Source: Chara braunii (taxonomy: Eukaryota; Streptophyta; Charophyceae; Charales; Characeae). From it: a stretch of 32,149 nucleotides of DNA. The stretch lies in assembly GCA_003427395.1 (NCBI GenBank), contig BFEA01000168.1, forward strand, positions 893,499 through 925,647, written 5' to 3'. Of the stretch, positions 1 through 9,463 are shown one piece after another (the stretch's first letter is position 1; each line of letters opens with the position of its first letter). The position numbers and the translations under genes were made by a program. Below the pieces are notes generated by a model. The model saw only the letters and a program-made list of their open reading frames with translations. It searched no databases and was not told where the DNA came from.

Positions 1-55
1 GTGCATAGTCCAGGCCACTAATCAACTAGGTACAGATGCACAGACATGGAAACAG

Positions 56-90
<35 letters not shown>

Positions 91-156
91 ATCGCTGGCT
101 TGTGCATAGTCCAGGCCACTAATCAACTAGGTACAGATGCACAGACATGGAAACAG

Positions 157-187
<31 letters not shown>

Positions 188-247
188 NGCTTGTGCATAG
201 TCCAGGCCACTAATCAACTAGGTACAGATGCACAGACATGGAAACAG

Positions 248-285
<38 letters not shown>
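1..285. repeat. Three ~91-101 bp tandem copies ending in CT microsatellites, with an N
   Basis: The segment starting GTGCATAGTCCAGGCCACTA recurs at 1, 102 and 193. Each copy runs into a (CT)n tract (about 57-86, 158-187 and 249-285). The base at 188 is N, and the copy 1 to copy 2 junction GAGGATCGCTGGC is mostly missing there, leaving only GC after the N. The three unique parts are essentially identical. This may be a real tandem duplication, but a one-base gap beside a simple repeat equally suggests an assembly join of the same locus. Confidence 0.9.

Positions 286-318
<33 letters not shown>
285..318. repeat. (CA)n microsatellite
   Basis: Uninterrupted CA dinucleotides directly continue the preceding CT tract, giving a compound CT/CA microsatellite. 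The roughly 120 bases that follow (319-436) are unique sequence in which I see no gene. Confidence 0.95.
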
Positions 319-321
<3 letters not shown>

Positions 322-434
322 GAGCAGGCCACATACCTTCTCTTACTACAGTTGGCAAAGCCAGGCCACTAATAATGAGAGCATTCCAACCACAGAAGGC
401 TGTTTGGTAGTGATCATAAGGGCTTATGAAACTA

Positions 435-436
<2 letters not shown>

Positions 437-501
<65 letters not shown>

Positions 502-521
502 ACTCTCTCTCTCTCTCTCTG
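437..521. repeat. (CT)n microsatellite
   Basis: About 85 bases of CT dinucleotide with one short interruption near 499-503. Ser-Leu and Arg-Glu repeat ORFs through this tract on either strand are products of the dinucleotide and are not genes. Confidence 0.95.
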
Positions 522-559
522 TGTTTCTGTTTATGTCTTTCTCCCTGTGTGAGGAAATG

Positions 560-1115
560 TATAATTAAAATGGCAATGATGATGGTAGTGATGAGGAGGG
601 CAAGGATGAGCAAGAAAACAATCAAAAGCACAAGTGTGAGGACATGGGCGCAAACAAGGATGAAGACACACACAGACAAGAGTAAGGAAAACCATGAGTC
701 AAGCACAGGAATTAGGGCAAGGAAAAAACATGGGGCCACGAACAAAAGCAAGAGGAGGAACAGGACAAGGTTGGGACAAGACAGGGCTGAGGACGCTGAG
801 AAGACAGGCACGAAGATGACAACGAAACAAGACAACAGGTCAAGGGCGATGATATGGATGAGCAGGCGGGCATCATGAGGACAAGAATGAGGACCGACAA
901 GGATAACACCGGCAAGCTCAAGAATGTGACGAAGACAAGGACAAGACAATAAAAAAGATGTTACCAAACGACAAAGATGACCAGGATGAGGGGAAGAAAA
1001 AGGATTCCACAAGGACAAGGGTGAGTGCAAGAACGAGAAGGATGAGCAAAAAAAAACGACAAGGACCTCAATGGGAAAAGGACAAGGGCAATGGGGGAGA
1101 AGAGGATAACAATGA
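560..1115. repeat. Degenerate purine-rich repeat region
   Basis: The + strand is strongly purine-rich and reuses short words such as ACAAGGATGA, GACAAGGAC and GAGGATAAC at irregular spacing, like an old minisatellite built on AAGGACAAGGATGAG-type units. Open frames on both strands have low-complexity composition (Lys/Arg/Asp one way, Leu/Ser/Cys the other) and no domain I recognise. I treat the region as non-coding. Confidence 0.6.
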
Positions 1116-1175
1116 GCCAAGTGTGAGGATCCTTGTCATCAACAGGCCTTTAAGGGGCCCCTCTACAAGCCCTGT

Positions 1176-1198
1176 GCCCGCCCTACAAAAAGGCGGGC
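1176..1198. other. Short GC hairpin
   Basis: GCCCGCC (1176-1182) and GGCGGGC (1192-1198) form a perfect 7-bp stem with a 9-base A-rich loop. It lies just outside the putative LTR of the minus-strand element. It could be chance or a terminator-like structure; no function is shown. Confidence 0.4.
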
Positions 1199-1239
1199 CT
1201 GCTTATCTCATTGAGGCCTGAATTTTGTCATCTTTCCCA

Positions 1240-2264
1240 GGCTGTGGTGGGCGCCATATCGTTACCACACGCTAGTTGGTTACATAGCCCTGCAATCAGA
1301 CTTGACTTCAACTTCACTTTCAACATGCATACATGCAAGTGCCGATGGTAGAACAACTTCCTCGAAGTAGGGTCAGCAACAAGAGTGAGATGGCGCAGGG
1401 CGCCCACACAGAAAACTCAAAGTTATGGCCTTCCGCCAGGGACTTCGCTCAAATCAACTTGTCACAGCTTGTGGCTATGGCGTCTGAGAGCGAGTCTGAA
1501 ATTCCCACCTGCACACTATATCCACCATCAGACTCACCCCACTCGCTCGCACACACGAACACACACACTAGGATCTACCCTGAATGTCCGCGCACACACA
1601 CACACACACATATCCTATCTGCTACACCGGCGGTTATGGCCGCCGTCGTCTCTCTCCTACTAGCGGCTATGGCCGCTCCCCCTCTTCCACCTTCGGGCAC
1701 TGGCTGACCACCAGCGAACTTCAACTCACACGTAACTTGGGCAGCACTTCCACATAGTCCACCAGATAATGAGTGACTGACTGATTGCTGCCTCTTTATT
1801 TATACTCTTTCGTTTGGTGGTCTGGGCCTGCCGATGTCCCAGGCCCTCAGGATATGCAGTCCCACTGGTACTTGCTGTAAAAACGGACTGGACTGGGACT
1901 GCCCCTTCGTTTGCCGCTTCGGTGTTTTACTTGGAACTCTTGGCCTTTCAGAGATCGATGGCTAACTCCTGGCACTCCAAAAGGTCAAATGACTTTTCTA
2001 GAACTGTCTAGACTACTACTGACTGACCTTCGAGAGACGTAGAACTAGACCTACGGACCGACCCTAAGACTGCTAATAGACAGGTCTATGGTTCAAGCCC
2101 ACATAACCCAAACTACCCACTCAAACATTTGTACATGGTTTTTAGGGACAGGTCACGGGTTCAAAACACGCAGGGTCAACGGGCGTCTGTACAGGGGTTG
2201 GGGCAGGTCTAGGGATCGAGTCCTGGCATCTGCAATATTGTGCGAACTTAGTGAAAACCTTTCA
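1240..2264 (-). repeat. Putative 3' LTR of the minus-strand Ty3/gypsy element
   Basis: This stretch lies immediately downstream, in element orientation, of the broken integrase tail. Reading the minus strand, a purine-rich GGCAGGAG is followed by TGAAAGGTTTTCAC, so an LTR could start with TG at 2264. The far end (TG on the + strand near 1240) is a guess. No second LTR copy is present to confirm it, because the element is truncated. The interior carries CA repeats (about 1550-1610) and no protein-coding region I recognise. Confidence 0.3.
2078..2227 (+). other. Three T-arm/B-box-like motifs
   Basis: GACAGGTCTATGGTTCAAGCC (approximately 2078-2099), GACAGGTCACGGGTTCAAAA (about 2149) and GGCAGGTCTAGGGATCGAGT (about 2202) each resemble the GGTTCRANNC T-loop of tRNAs, the RNA polymerase III B box. 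I find no D-arm/A-box, acceptor stem or anticodon arm, so this is not a tRNA gene. It may be a decayed tRNA-derived repeat or coincidence within an LTR. Confidence 0.25.
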
Positions 2265-2499
2265 CTCCTGCCGTCCTGAATTTAAGGTCCTTAGTGAACT
2301 CTTTATTTCAAGGCAGGACCTTCACCTTTTCTTGCTCTCTCGTAAGCCTGCACTATGTTGGGAGCGGTTTCTAGAAGCTTTGTCCTGAAGAATCATCTGT
2401 CGTCCTCATGTTCCTGGTAAGAAAACCGGACTTTGTACTATTCCTGGGGACGACCTCTGCCCCCAGTCTGGAATACATCTTCTTCAGGCATTCGGTCTA

Positions 2500-3704
2500 T
2501 GTCGCAGGTGCCATCCATATCTGGAGGAACCATCGATCTCCGGGGAGGAAATTGTTGATTGGTGACACAAGGTAGCAACTTCGATGCATGGAAGACCGGA
2601 TACGCATGGAGGTGTGGTGGAATCTCTCTCGTATATCATTATCCATCCTCTCCACCTTTGACTTCTAGGACAGGCCACGACCCTCTATATGCGGGCAAGA
2701 GCTTCTGCGAGATGTTTTCTTTTGGTGTGAATTCCTTAGACTGAACCCAGACTAAGTCACCTACCCTGAATAGCGAGGGTCTGCGATGCTTATTCGCTTG
2801 TTCAATCATGCGATGCTGGACTTTTCTAAGGTTTTCGCTCGCCTTCTGAACTTCCTTCTCGTGCTGCAGAGCAAACTCTCTTGTACCACGCAGTAAGCTG
2901 AATCTCGTCCCGATTTAGTCCTTCAAACCGCCTACGTGGTCCGAAGGACTGATGCAGCTCATTAGGAGTTCTGCAAGTAGCTATGTGTATGCTGTTGTTG
3001 TAGGCACTAGCTACTTTGGGAAGCATCTCGTCCCAATTCACTTGATCTGGTCTAATACTCATTTTGAGTAATTGCTCCAAGATCTTACTCATTTATGTCT
3101 GGCCGTTTGACCAGATGACATCAACAACTTAGAACCGTAAACTTTCATAAGATCTTGCCTGTTCTGGCTGGTAAACCGCGTGTCTCTATCACTAACAATT
3201 GACAGCGGTATGCCATGCTCACTTACCCAGAAATCAAAGAACTTCTCTATAACTAAGTTAGTTCTTGCCTCTGCGGGCTAAGGCACGAAAACGACATACT
3301 TACGAAATTGATCTATCATGACCATGACTTTTCCCATGCCTACTCCTAACCCCTGTATCCAAAAAGTCAATGGAAACAGACTCTCCGGGTCCTGCTGGGA
3401 TAGGCAAGGGTCTAAGTGGACCTAGAGATGTTATTGTCATTGTCTTGTAGCGCTGGCAAACTTTGCAGCCGCGAACATACTCTATACAGTCGGCTTTCAT
3501 GCCAAGCCATGTATACGACATCAGTTGGATGGCTAATGTCTTTTGCCAGCCAAAGTGTCCTTCTGTATCATGGCATTCCCCTAAGATCAAACTACAAATC
3601 TCTTCACTATTGGGGACCCACAGTCGATCAATGACATTTGTCTTCTCAAAGAGTAGCCTGTTCGTGGTCCGATAATCTAGCTCACTGTCAGGGGTTTCCT
3701 TCAC
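2500..3704 (-). pseudogene. Integrase, Ty3/gypsy pol fragment with chromodomain-like tail
   Basis: Integrase would insert the element cDNA into host chromosomes. The best-preserved frame (3704 to 3300) carries the HHCC zinc finger (CHDTEGHFG, then GCKVCQ) and the first catalytic Asp in SIDFLDTG. A frameshift near 3320 and a stop near 3280 follow. The second Asp lies in IVSDRDTRF near 3190. The segment that should hold the catalytic Glu is deleted around 3100-3115. Another frame (3092 to 2826) gives the core C-terminus with AYNNS and TPNELHQ. Further on are a GPY/F-like KLLPAYRGSWPV, two adjacent stops (2636-2641) and AYPVFHASKL. A weak chromodomain-like YKVRFSYQEHEDD lies near 2420. Confidence 0.9.
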
Positions 3705-3709
3705 TCTCC

Positions 3710-4330
3710 TTAACAGATCACTATAGATTGGATCCTGAGGATATGCATCCTTTTTTCTTTGTTGTAGATCTTTGAACCTATGTCCAAATAATGCACTATT
3801 GCCCCAAAGTAATGAGCTCCCTTACTCAAGGCATCGGCTACCACGTTATACTTACCTTTCACTGGCTTGAGCACAAAGTCAAATTGTATTTTTGCTGCCC
3901 ACCTAGTCAACTTGGGCTTCATCTTGGGTTGCATCCTCCATCTCAGAGTTTCATAACCTGAGTAGACTTTAAAGTATCTCCCAAGCAAGTAATGTCTCCA
4001 ATGATCTAAAGTCTGCCTGAGAGCGTATAGTTCTCTTTCGTACGTCGAGGCTGCTACTTTTTCTGATGGCAGCCTAGCTAACATGAACTCTACGGGTCTA
4101 TAGCCATCACGGTCGTTCTCCTGTAACACAACGCCTACGCCATATTGGCTTGCATCTGTCGTGATGACAAAGGGTAATGAGGGATCAGCAACCTCGAGGA
4201 CAAGATATTCTACTCAGGGCCTTCTTTAACTTCTTTAAGGTTGAGGTATAGTCTTTGTCCCACTTCCATATTGCGTCCTTCTCAAGGAGTCTATGAAGGG
4301 GAGCAGCAATAGTAGAGAAGTTTCTTACCG
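3710..4330 (-). pseudogene. RT-connection and RNase H domain, Ty3/gypsy pol fragment
   Basis: The RNase H of an LTR retrotransposon would degrade the RNA strand of the RNA-DNA hybrid during reverse transcription. The fragment begins with a connection segment (VRNFSTIAAPLHRLLEK). A frameshift near 4205 then leads into the RNase H core, where ITTDASQYGVG holds the first catalytic Asp and TYERELYAL the catalytic Glu. The third acidic site appears as VYSGYETLRW where the family normally has an Asp in YSDHETL, so that residue is lost. A later VADALSK motif keeps its Asp. The tail includes the IVHYLDI stretch typical before the integrase zinc finger. Identification as RNase H is secure; function is lost. 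Confidence 0.9.
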
Positions 4331-5709
4331 GAATGCCCCGCCATAACACAAACTGAGAACACTACTGATTTTTTATTGTTGCCGATGGAATGGATGCCTT
4401 GCTGAGGTTCACGCATTCTGCTTAGTTTTTTAAGTTTGTGTGTATGTGCGTGCTTGGTGACCTGCGTGCTTGTCTGAGTGCTTGTTGGCATGAGTGTGTG
4501 TGTGTGAACCGCAAGGGTACTAGCTTGTTTGGGAGGCCCGTAGGGCCGGTACTTACCCGTGGCCATGATACTGAGGATAGCAGCAGGGAAAACACTCAAG
4601 TGGCGGAGCACGAGGTTCGCGACACTTAGAGCATCAGAAAAACACTCAGTAGCAAGTAGGCCGGTACCGCACCAAGTAGAAGTAGATGTGTTGGGTACTC
4701 GAGGTCGAGCAGAAGAAGACAAGTTGGCATTTTTAAAGGCCCAGTAGCGGTAGGCTAGGTCTAGGCAGGTACCAGTCCATCCAGTCTGAGTCTAGGGCCT
4801 GTACGGGCAATATCAAAGTCTGCAATGATGTTTCCCTCCGAAAGGGAGGAGGAACCGGTTGCCTAGGAGAACGAGCGGCCTGGAAGTCACCGCCCAGGAG
4901 GCAAGTAGGCCGCTATATCTTGAGGCTGAGCGAAAACCCAGCCTCATTCTTCGGTGTGCAAGTTCGGCGACACACTGCTGGAGCGCTGGTTGGAGGAGCG
5001 TTGGGTACTACAACGTTGCTGGGAGGAAGAAGATCGGGAACTCCCACCTCGGCTATGGTGGAGCTCTACCAGTAGGAGGAGGAGGGAGAAGAGGACCGAG
5101 GAGGAGACTGGCGAGGTACCTACTTGGCTATGGTGGACACCATCTTCATCACCTTGATAGGCTGCATCTGGAATGCCCCAGTTGGGGTAATGCCTCACCA
5201 AGGAAGCTCGCGACAGAATCAGGCATGACGGCTTAATGAGCAGCGACATAGCTACTCTGTGTTGTCCTTTGCATAGGAAGGCAACACCATAGCTGCTTTG
5301 GGTCGTCCTTTGGATAGGAGGGCAGAGCCCTCAATAGTCTACCATAGCCTTAGCCTACATGAAGAGGAAGAGGAAGAGGAAGGATGTCCATGGCTATGGT
5401 GGACCTCATGTTGTGCCTGCAGTAGAAGAGGGATTCGAACATTGATTTTGGTTCAATCATTCAACATTATTATTGTTATTTCTTGTTTGAATAAGGGGGG
5501 AGGAGATAAGGAGGAGGAGAGTGGGTGGTGAAGAAGAAGAAGAGCATTATCATTGGTCTATGCTGGCGTACATCATCTTCTTTTTCTTTCTTTCTTATTC
5601 TTCTTTTTCTTTCCCTCTCTCCTCTCAAGCTCGTTCATTTCTTTTTGCAATTGGACGGCATTGTACTTTTTGATGAATGTGTACTTTGAAATTGACCAGG
5701 ATCATAGCA
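4331..5709 (+). repeat. Putative LTR/leader region ending at a primer-binding site
   Basis: No gene is recognisable here. The stretch ends in CATAGCA immediately before T plus TGGTATCGGAGC (5711), which is how a 5' LTR normally meets its primer-binding site, so at least the right part is probably an LTR. The motif GGCTATGGTGGA or its complement recurs near 5050, 5125, 5290, 5340 and 5392, and there is a GT-rich patch at 4438-4507. The left LTR end is unknown and no partner LTR is visible. The ORFs in the interval are compositionally ordinary and match no family I know. Confidence 0.35.
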
Positions 5710-5710
5710 T

Positions 5711-5722
5711 TGGTATCGGAGC
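5711..5722 (+). promoter_or_regulatory. Retrotransposon primer-binding site, initiator tRNA-Met type
   Basis: TGGTATCGGAGC matches 11 of 12 bases of TGGTATCAGAGC, the sequence complementary to the 3' end of plant initiator tRNA-Met that many LTR retrotransposons use to prime minus-strand DNA. It sits one base after a CA dinucleotide that would end the 5' LTR. No convincing gag follows it. Confidence 0.6.
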
Positions 5723-7200
5723 AGATTCTACTTGCTGGCGAGAGTTTACTTTGCCGCCGTCGAGCGCATCGGTCCGGCACCGCACAAGGCAGCGCAGGAC
5801 CCTCCCGGCCACGTCACGCAGGAGTTGGTCTACTACCTCGTCGCGATCATACATGAAGCGTGCGCAAGCCGCTCCAGCCGAGTGCGCCAGCCATACCTCT
5901 CGCGAGCCCCTACGACAGGATAGGGCCTCCGCGAGGCACGTCGTACCTCCACCTTACAGGAGTTGTCACCTCCCTTCGGTGGGCGTATCCCCGCCGAGCT
6001 ACCAGTCCACAGTACGAAAGCTGATCGCAGAGGTGGACCGGCCGAGGGCGTTTCTCGTTCGTTGTAGCATAGGGGGTACGCGCGGTATTACGCCTCTATC
6101 GGACCCGCACGCGGACCGACATCTTGGGGGGCTGAAGTCCCAAGCGCGACCCGTCATAGGTCGACTAGGACGCATCCCACGCACCACGCGTACACCACTC
6201 TACGAACATAAAATCAAACACGCACACATGCGCACACATATACAAAAACGACAGCGGACAAACAACGCGACAATACTCCTATTCCTTAGTAGTCGCCCCA
6301 TAACTCTCCAATGCAGAAATCGAATAGGCGTCATGAGCGAGACTTTGTATAAAACCGCTCAAATGTAGGGCTAACTCATATCGACTAGCAATGCATGAAT
6401 ACGCAAGTAGTCGCAAATGATGGCATACTATGTAATGCCCATAATCAAGCGGTCCCTCGTGGATCCGAGTACCGCTTATGACACAAGTGTCAGACTCGAA
6501 GTATCGTGAAGGCTTACCCCTTCACGATATTGCATGGTTGAAGGAATAGTCGTGCGGTCGTCGCAGCACCTCCGGCCTTTAGGCTGAGTGTCTCGGCAGG
6601 CAGGGCAAATAGGGTCTGCGCGGGGGGGAGATTCCTTCCATGCAGATTCTACGACCTGGGATGTCCTGGACAAGGACCTCGCATCCGGGCCCAAGACCAG
6701 CGCCCGACTAAGAAATCCTTACGAAGCACACATAGGGGGGGTATTTCCCCTTTTTAATCTCGACTCCGATTAAACCCCTAAGCGTGAGCCCTTTTGGCTA
6801 CGCGAGCACCCAACAAACATATTTGTATATATACTTATAAGGGGGAATAAGTATGTGACGATCACTTCTCACAATCACTGTGGGACTCCTCACAACCACA
6901 TATATTTGGGTGATCGCAGGCAGTCATATCCAAATCCGAACCACAGTACATACCTGCAATCACATCAAAAAGTCAACCAAAAATCCACGTCCTACATGGA
7001 GTCAACTTCAACCAACCTCCATACTCATACCCCTCGCTTTAGCCATGCAAGCCCCAACCTTTGTCCAACCAACCATAATTAAATACTCAGTACCATTGTT
7101 AAATAGCCATTCAATAAAAGTCTGGGTGAAAACCTTAATAAAACAACAAAAATCACCAGGCTAAAGGCTTTTAGGTTGAGCATTGAGGGTGTATTGGAAT
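5723..7200. other. No recognisable gene; possible decayed retroelement leader
   Basis: After the primer-binding site the sequence is GC-rich to about 6200. One + frame stays open from 5553 to 6368 (271 codons), but its product is an Arg/Ser/Pro/Thr-rich chain with no gag, zinc knuckle or other motif. A hairpin lies at 6502-6529 (TATCGTGAAGG and CCTTCACGATA, 11-bp stem, 6-base loop). A TATATATA run at 6826-6833 could be a core promoter but has no supporting downstream gene. From 6855 the base composition shifts to AT-rich. Confidence 0.5.
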
Positions 7201-7231
7201 TGAGTCGTAAACCGACGAATCGGCAACCGAC

Positions 7232-7250
7232 CTGTTATCAGTGATAACAG
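7232..7250. other. Perfect 9-bp palindromic hairpin
   Basis: CTGTTATCA and TGATAACAG are exact reverse complements around a single central G. The symmetric shape resembles a dimeric protein-binding site as much as an RNA hairpin. Nothing nearby tells which. Confidence 0.5.
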
Positions 7251-7540
7251 AAGGTGATCCTTGTAAGATCAAACTGAGTCTAGTCCTGATCTTGAATCAA
7301 ACGATCAAGAGGACCTGTAACACAGACAGGCCAATCCCCAGGCTAAACCTATAAGTCCATGAAGAATAATTTCCATACCACGATCTCAGTCAAAACCGTC
7401 CTAACTAAGCCTGAATCTACCTCTAAGTAAAGCAACCAAAGAAAGGTTGATCCTGACAACATCTCCTCTATACGAAGTGGATCGCCAGAATCGCCACCTG
7501 TCAAAATATATTCTAACTCCTCTTAGACTAAGAAAATTTT

Positions 7541-7990
7541 GGCAGCACTTCCCTTAGGAAGAGTGTCTTTCCAAAATTTATATAAACTCAAATATAAAAC
7601 CGAAATAATCACTAACTTAAGAAGGCTAAATTTTGTCTAACTTTTTGAATTAGTAAAAATTTGGGCAGCATTCCCTTCAGAAAGGGAGACTTCTCAGATT
7701 TATACTAACTCGGATTCGAACGCAAAAGATAAACTTGAGTTCAGCTATTCCAAAATTCATACAAAGTTAAGTTCAAAACTTGAAAATAACTTCGTCCAAA
7801 TTTTGTCTAACTAAAAATTTGGGCAGCATTCCCTTTAGAAAAAAAGACTTTCCAAATTTTTACTAAGTCATGTACAAACTTTAAAAAGTTGAACTTTGAA
7901 AAGCCAAAATTTGACCAACTCCTTGGATTTGTAGAAATTTCGGCAGCGCTTCCAGTAGAGAAAGTAGCTTGCCAAGATTTATACAAAGCC
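7541..7990 (+). repeat. Four diverged copies of a GGCAGCA(C)TTCCC repeat
   Basis: A block of the form AAATTTGGGCAGCATTCCCTT, then an AGAAA-type stretch, then a word like CTTTCCAAATTT and TATACTAA-like sequence, recurs with GGCAGC at 7541, 7664, 7822 and 7942 (spacings 123, 158 and 120). A fifth partial copy lacking the GGCAGC part lies near 7745. The copies are too different for a recent array. The region is AT-rich and has no plausible gene. Confidence 0.75.
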
Positions 7991-8210
7991 AAGTATAAAA
8001 AAACAATTTCAAAAAATGCAAAAATTGACCTAAGTAAAAATAAACTTAGCTCAGAAAATGCAGGGATCGAAACTAACTCTTATGGCTCTAGCACGTGGCG
8101 AGCAACTAAAGCAACTACCTATCAAACTGAAACTCGGACCAAGTAGTAATCTCACTCAGTCACATGCAAGGCCAAACCACAAGGGTAAGTACTCTCGCCA
8201 ACCCAAGTCA

Positions 8211-8272
8211 ATCTTGGCAACCAATAGTTCATAGTCTGGCAATCAAGTAAATCTTGGCAACCAATAGTTCAT
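8211..8272 (+). repeat. Short direct repeat, 24 bp twice
   Basis: AATCTTGGCAACCAATAGTT plus CATA occurs at about 8211 and again at about 8249, just before the hairpin array. It may be the outermost, different part of that repeat locus. Confidence 0.8.
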
Positions 8273-8302
8273 AATACTCTCGCCAGCTTACATAGGGCAT
8301 CG

Positions 8303-9463
8303 AGTTGATCATTCGTCTTAGAAACAATGCCAACTATTTGCCTTAGTTATGCACGAACATGTTGTACAACTACTTTTCTCTTCATTGGGCATATGACTAA
8401 GGCATTCGTCTTAGAAACAATGCTTAGTCGCCCTGATGTGTTTAATAGCCAAGTTATACATACTTCTCTGAACTTAATCTTCAAAAATGAGCGTAGAACT
8501 GAGCCATTCGTCTGAGAAACAATGCTCAGCCGGCCCAAGTTACCTTCAATTATAACTCTTAGTTATACTCTCCTAATTTGTGATACGACTATAGTCAGAC
8601 TATTCGTCTTAGAAAGAATGTATGGCTAGCCTTGTTCTCATAAACATATAGATATAGAATTATAGAGAGTCTTATTCCTTTGTTCATATTATAATCATGT
8701 GGCCTCAGACTTAGACCATTCGTCTTAGAAACAATGTTCACTCCTTGGCCTGAATCTCCCTCAGAATAAAAACAATCAAAAGAGTTGAGCCATTCGTCTT
8801 AGAAACAATGCTCAACCCTCTTTTCTCAACACTAAAAAATAGCAAAGTACCCTGGGTCAAGACCCATAGACTGTTCAGAAACCACCCAAAAATAAACATC
8901 GACCAAACCATTCATCTTAGAAACAATGTCTGCTCCTCAAAGTTTGCATAGTCAATACCCAATAGAAACAACAACCACGCCATTCATCTTAGGAACAATG
9001 CCTGGTTAAATTAAATAAGCATAGCAACCAAGCCATTCGTCTTACAAATAATGCTTGGCCCTTCAGAAAACAGAACAAAACACAGCAGTCAGGCCATTCA
9101 TCTTAGAAACAATGTCTGACCCTATAAAACCCGTTCAAACACAAGAAAAATTGCCTTCCTCCCTCCCCCCTGATGCAAACCCCTTTCACAATCAACTTTC
9201 ATACAATCAACAAAAACTGAAACTGAAATTGCGCAATATACTCTGTCAACGTAGCAACCAGACCATTCATGTCTGGTCCTCAAAGTTTGCACAGTCAATA
9301 CCCAATAGAAACAACAACCAGGCCATTCATCTTAGGAACAATGCCTGGTTAAATTAAATAAGCATAGCAACCAAGCCATTTGTCTTAGAAACAATGCTTG
9401 GCCCTTCAAAAAACAGAACAAAACACAGCAGTCAGGCCATTCATCTTCGAAACAATGTCTGAC
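8303..9463 (+). repeat. Array of 14 hairpins with a shared 20-nt core and variable stems
   Basis: The core CATTCGTCTTAGAAACAATG (minor variants) starts at 8310, 8403, 8505, 8601, 8717, 8791, 8909, 8981, 9034, 9095, 9264 (truncated), 9324, 9377 and 9438. In most copies the bases on either side are reverse complements of each other, yet the stem sequence differs between copies. Examples are GACTAAG/CTTAGTC (8395), CTGAGC/GCTCAG (8499), GTTGAGC/GCTCAAC (8784), AACCAGGC/GCCTGGTT (9316) and GTCAGGC/GTCTGAC (9088, one G-T pair). Copies at 8717 and 8909 pair poorly. ATT/AAT inside the core can extend the stem, leaving a 12-base apical loop CGTCTTAGAAAC. Spacers between units (about 50-120 bases) are mostly unrelated. 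No protein gene is apparent. Confidence 0.9.

Larger units (their letters stand above)
2280..4330 (-). mobile_element. Truncated Ty3/gypsy LTR retrotransposon (RNase H to integrase tail)
   Basis: Read on the minus strand, the order is end of RT/connection, RNase H, HHCC zinc finger, integrase core, GPY/F-like segment and a chromodomain-like tail. Integrase downstream of RNase H is the Ty3/gypsy order and excludes Ty1/copia. Gag, protease and the RT catalytic domain are absent: recognisable coding sequence begins abruptly near 4330. The reading frame is broken by several frameshifts and stops, so the copy cannot move by itself. The abrupt 5' edge beside the unrelated 4331-5709 sequence suggests a later insertion or deletion. 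Confidence 0.9.

Noticed and set aside
284-1120. 278-codon minus-strand ORF
   Set aside because: It runs through CA and CT microsatellites into a degenerate purine repeat. The product is low-complexity Leu/Ser/Cys followed by Arg-Glu repeats.
2078-2227. tRNA genes
   Set aside because: Only T-arm-like words are visible. No acceptor stem, D arm or anticodon arm can be folded around them.
6826-6833. TATA box
   Set aside because: TATATATA in AT-rich sequence is common, and no transcript start or gene lies downstream.
8303-9463. CRISPR array
   Set aside because: The repeated core is 20 nt with spacers of irregular 50-120 nt. The flanking stems vary between copies, no cas gene is present, and the context is eukaryotic.
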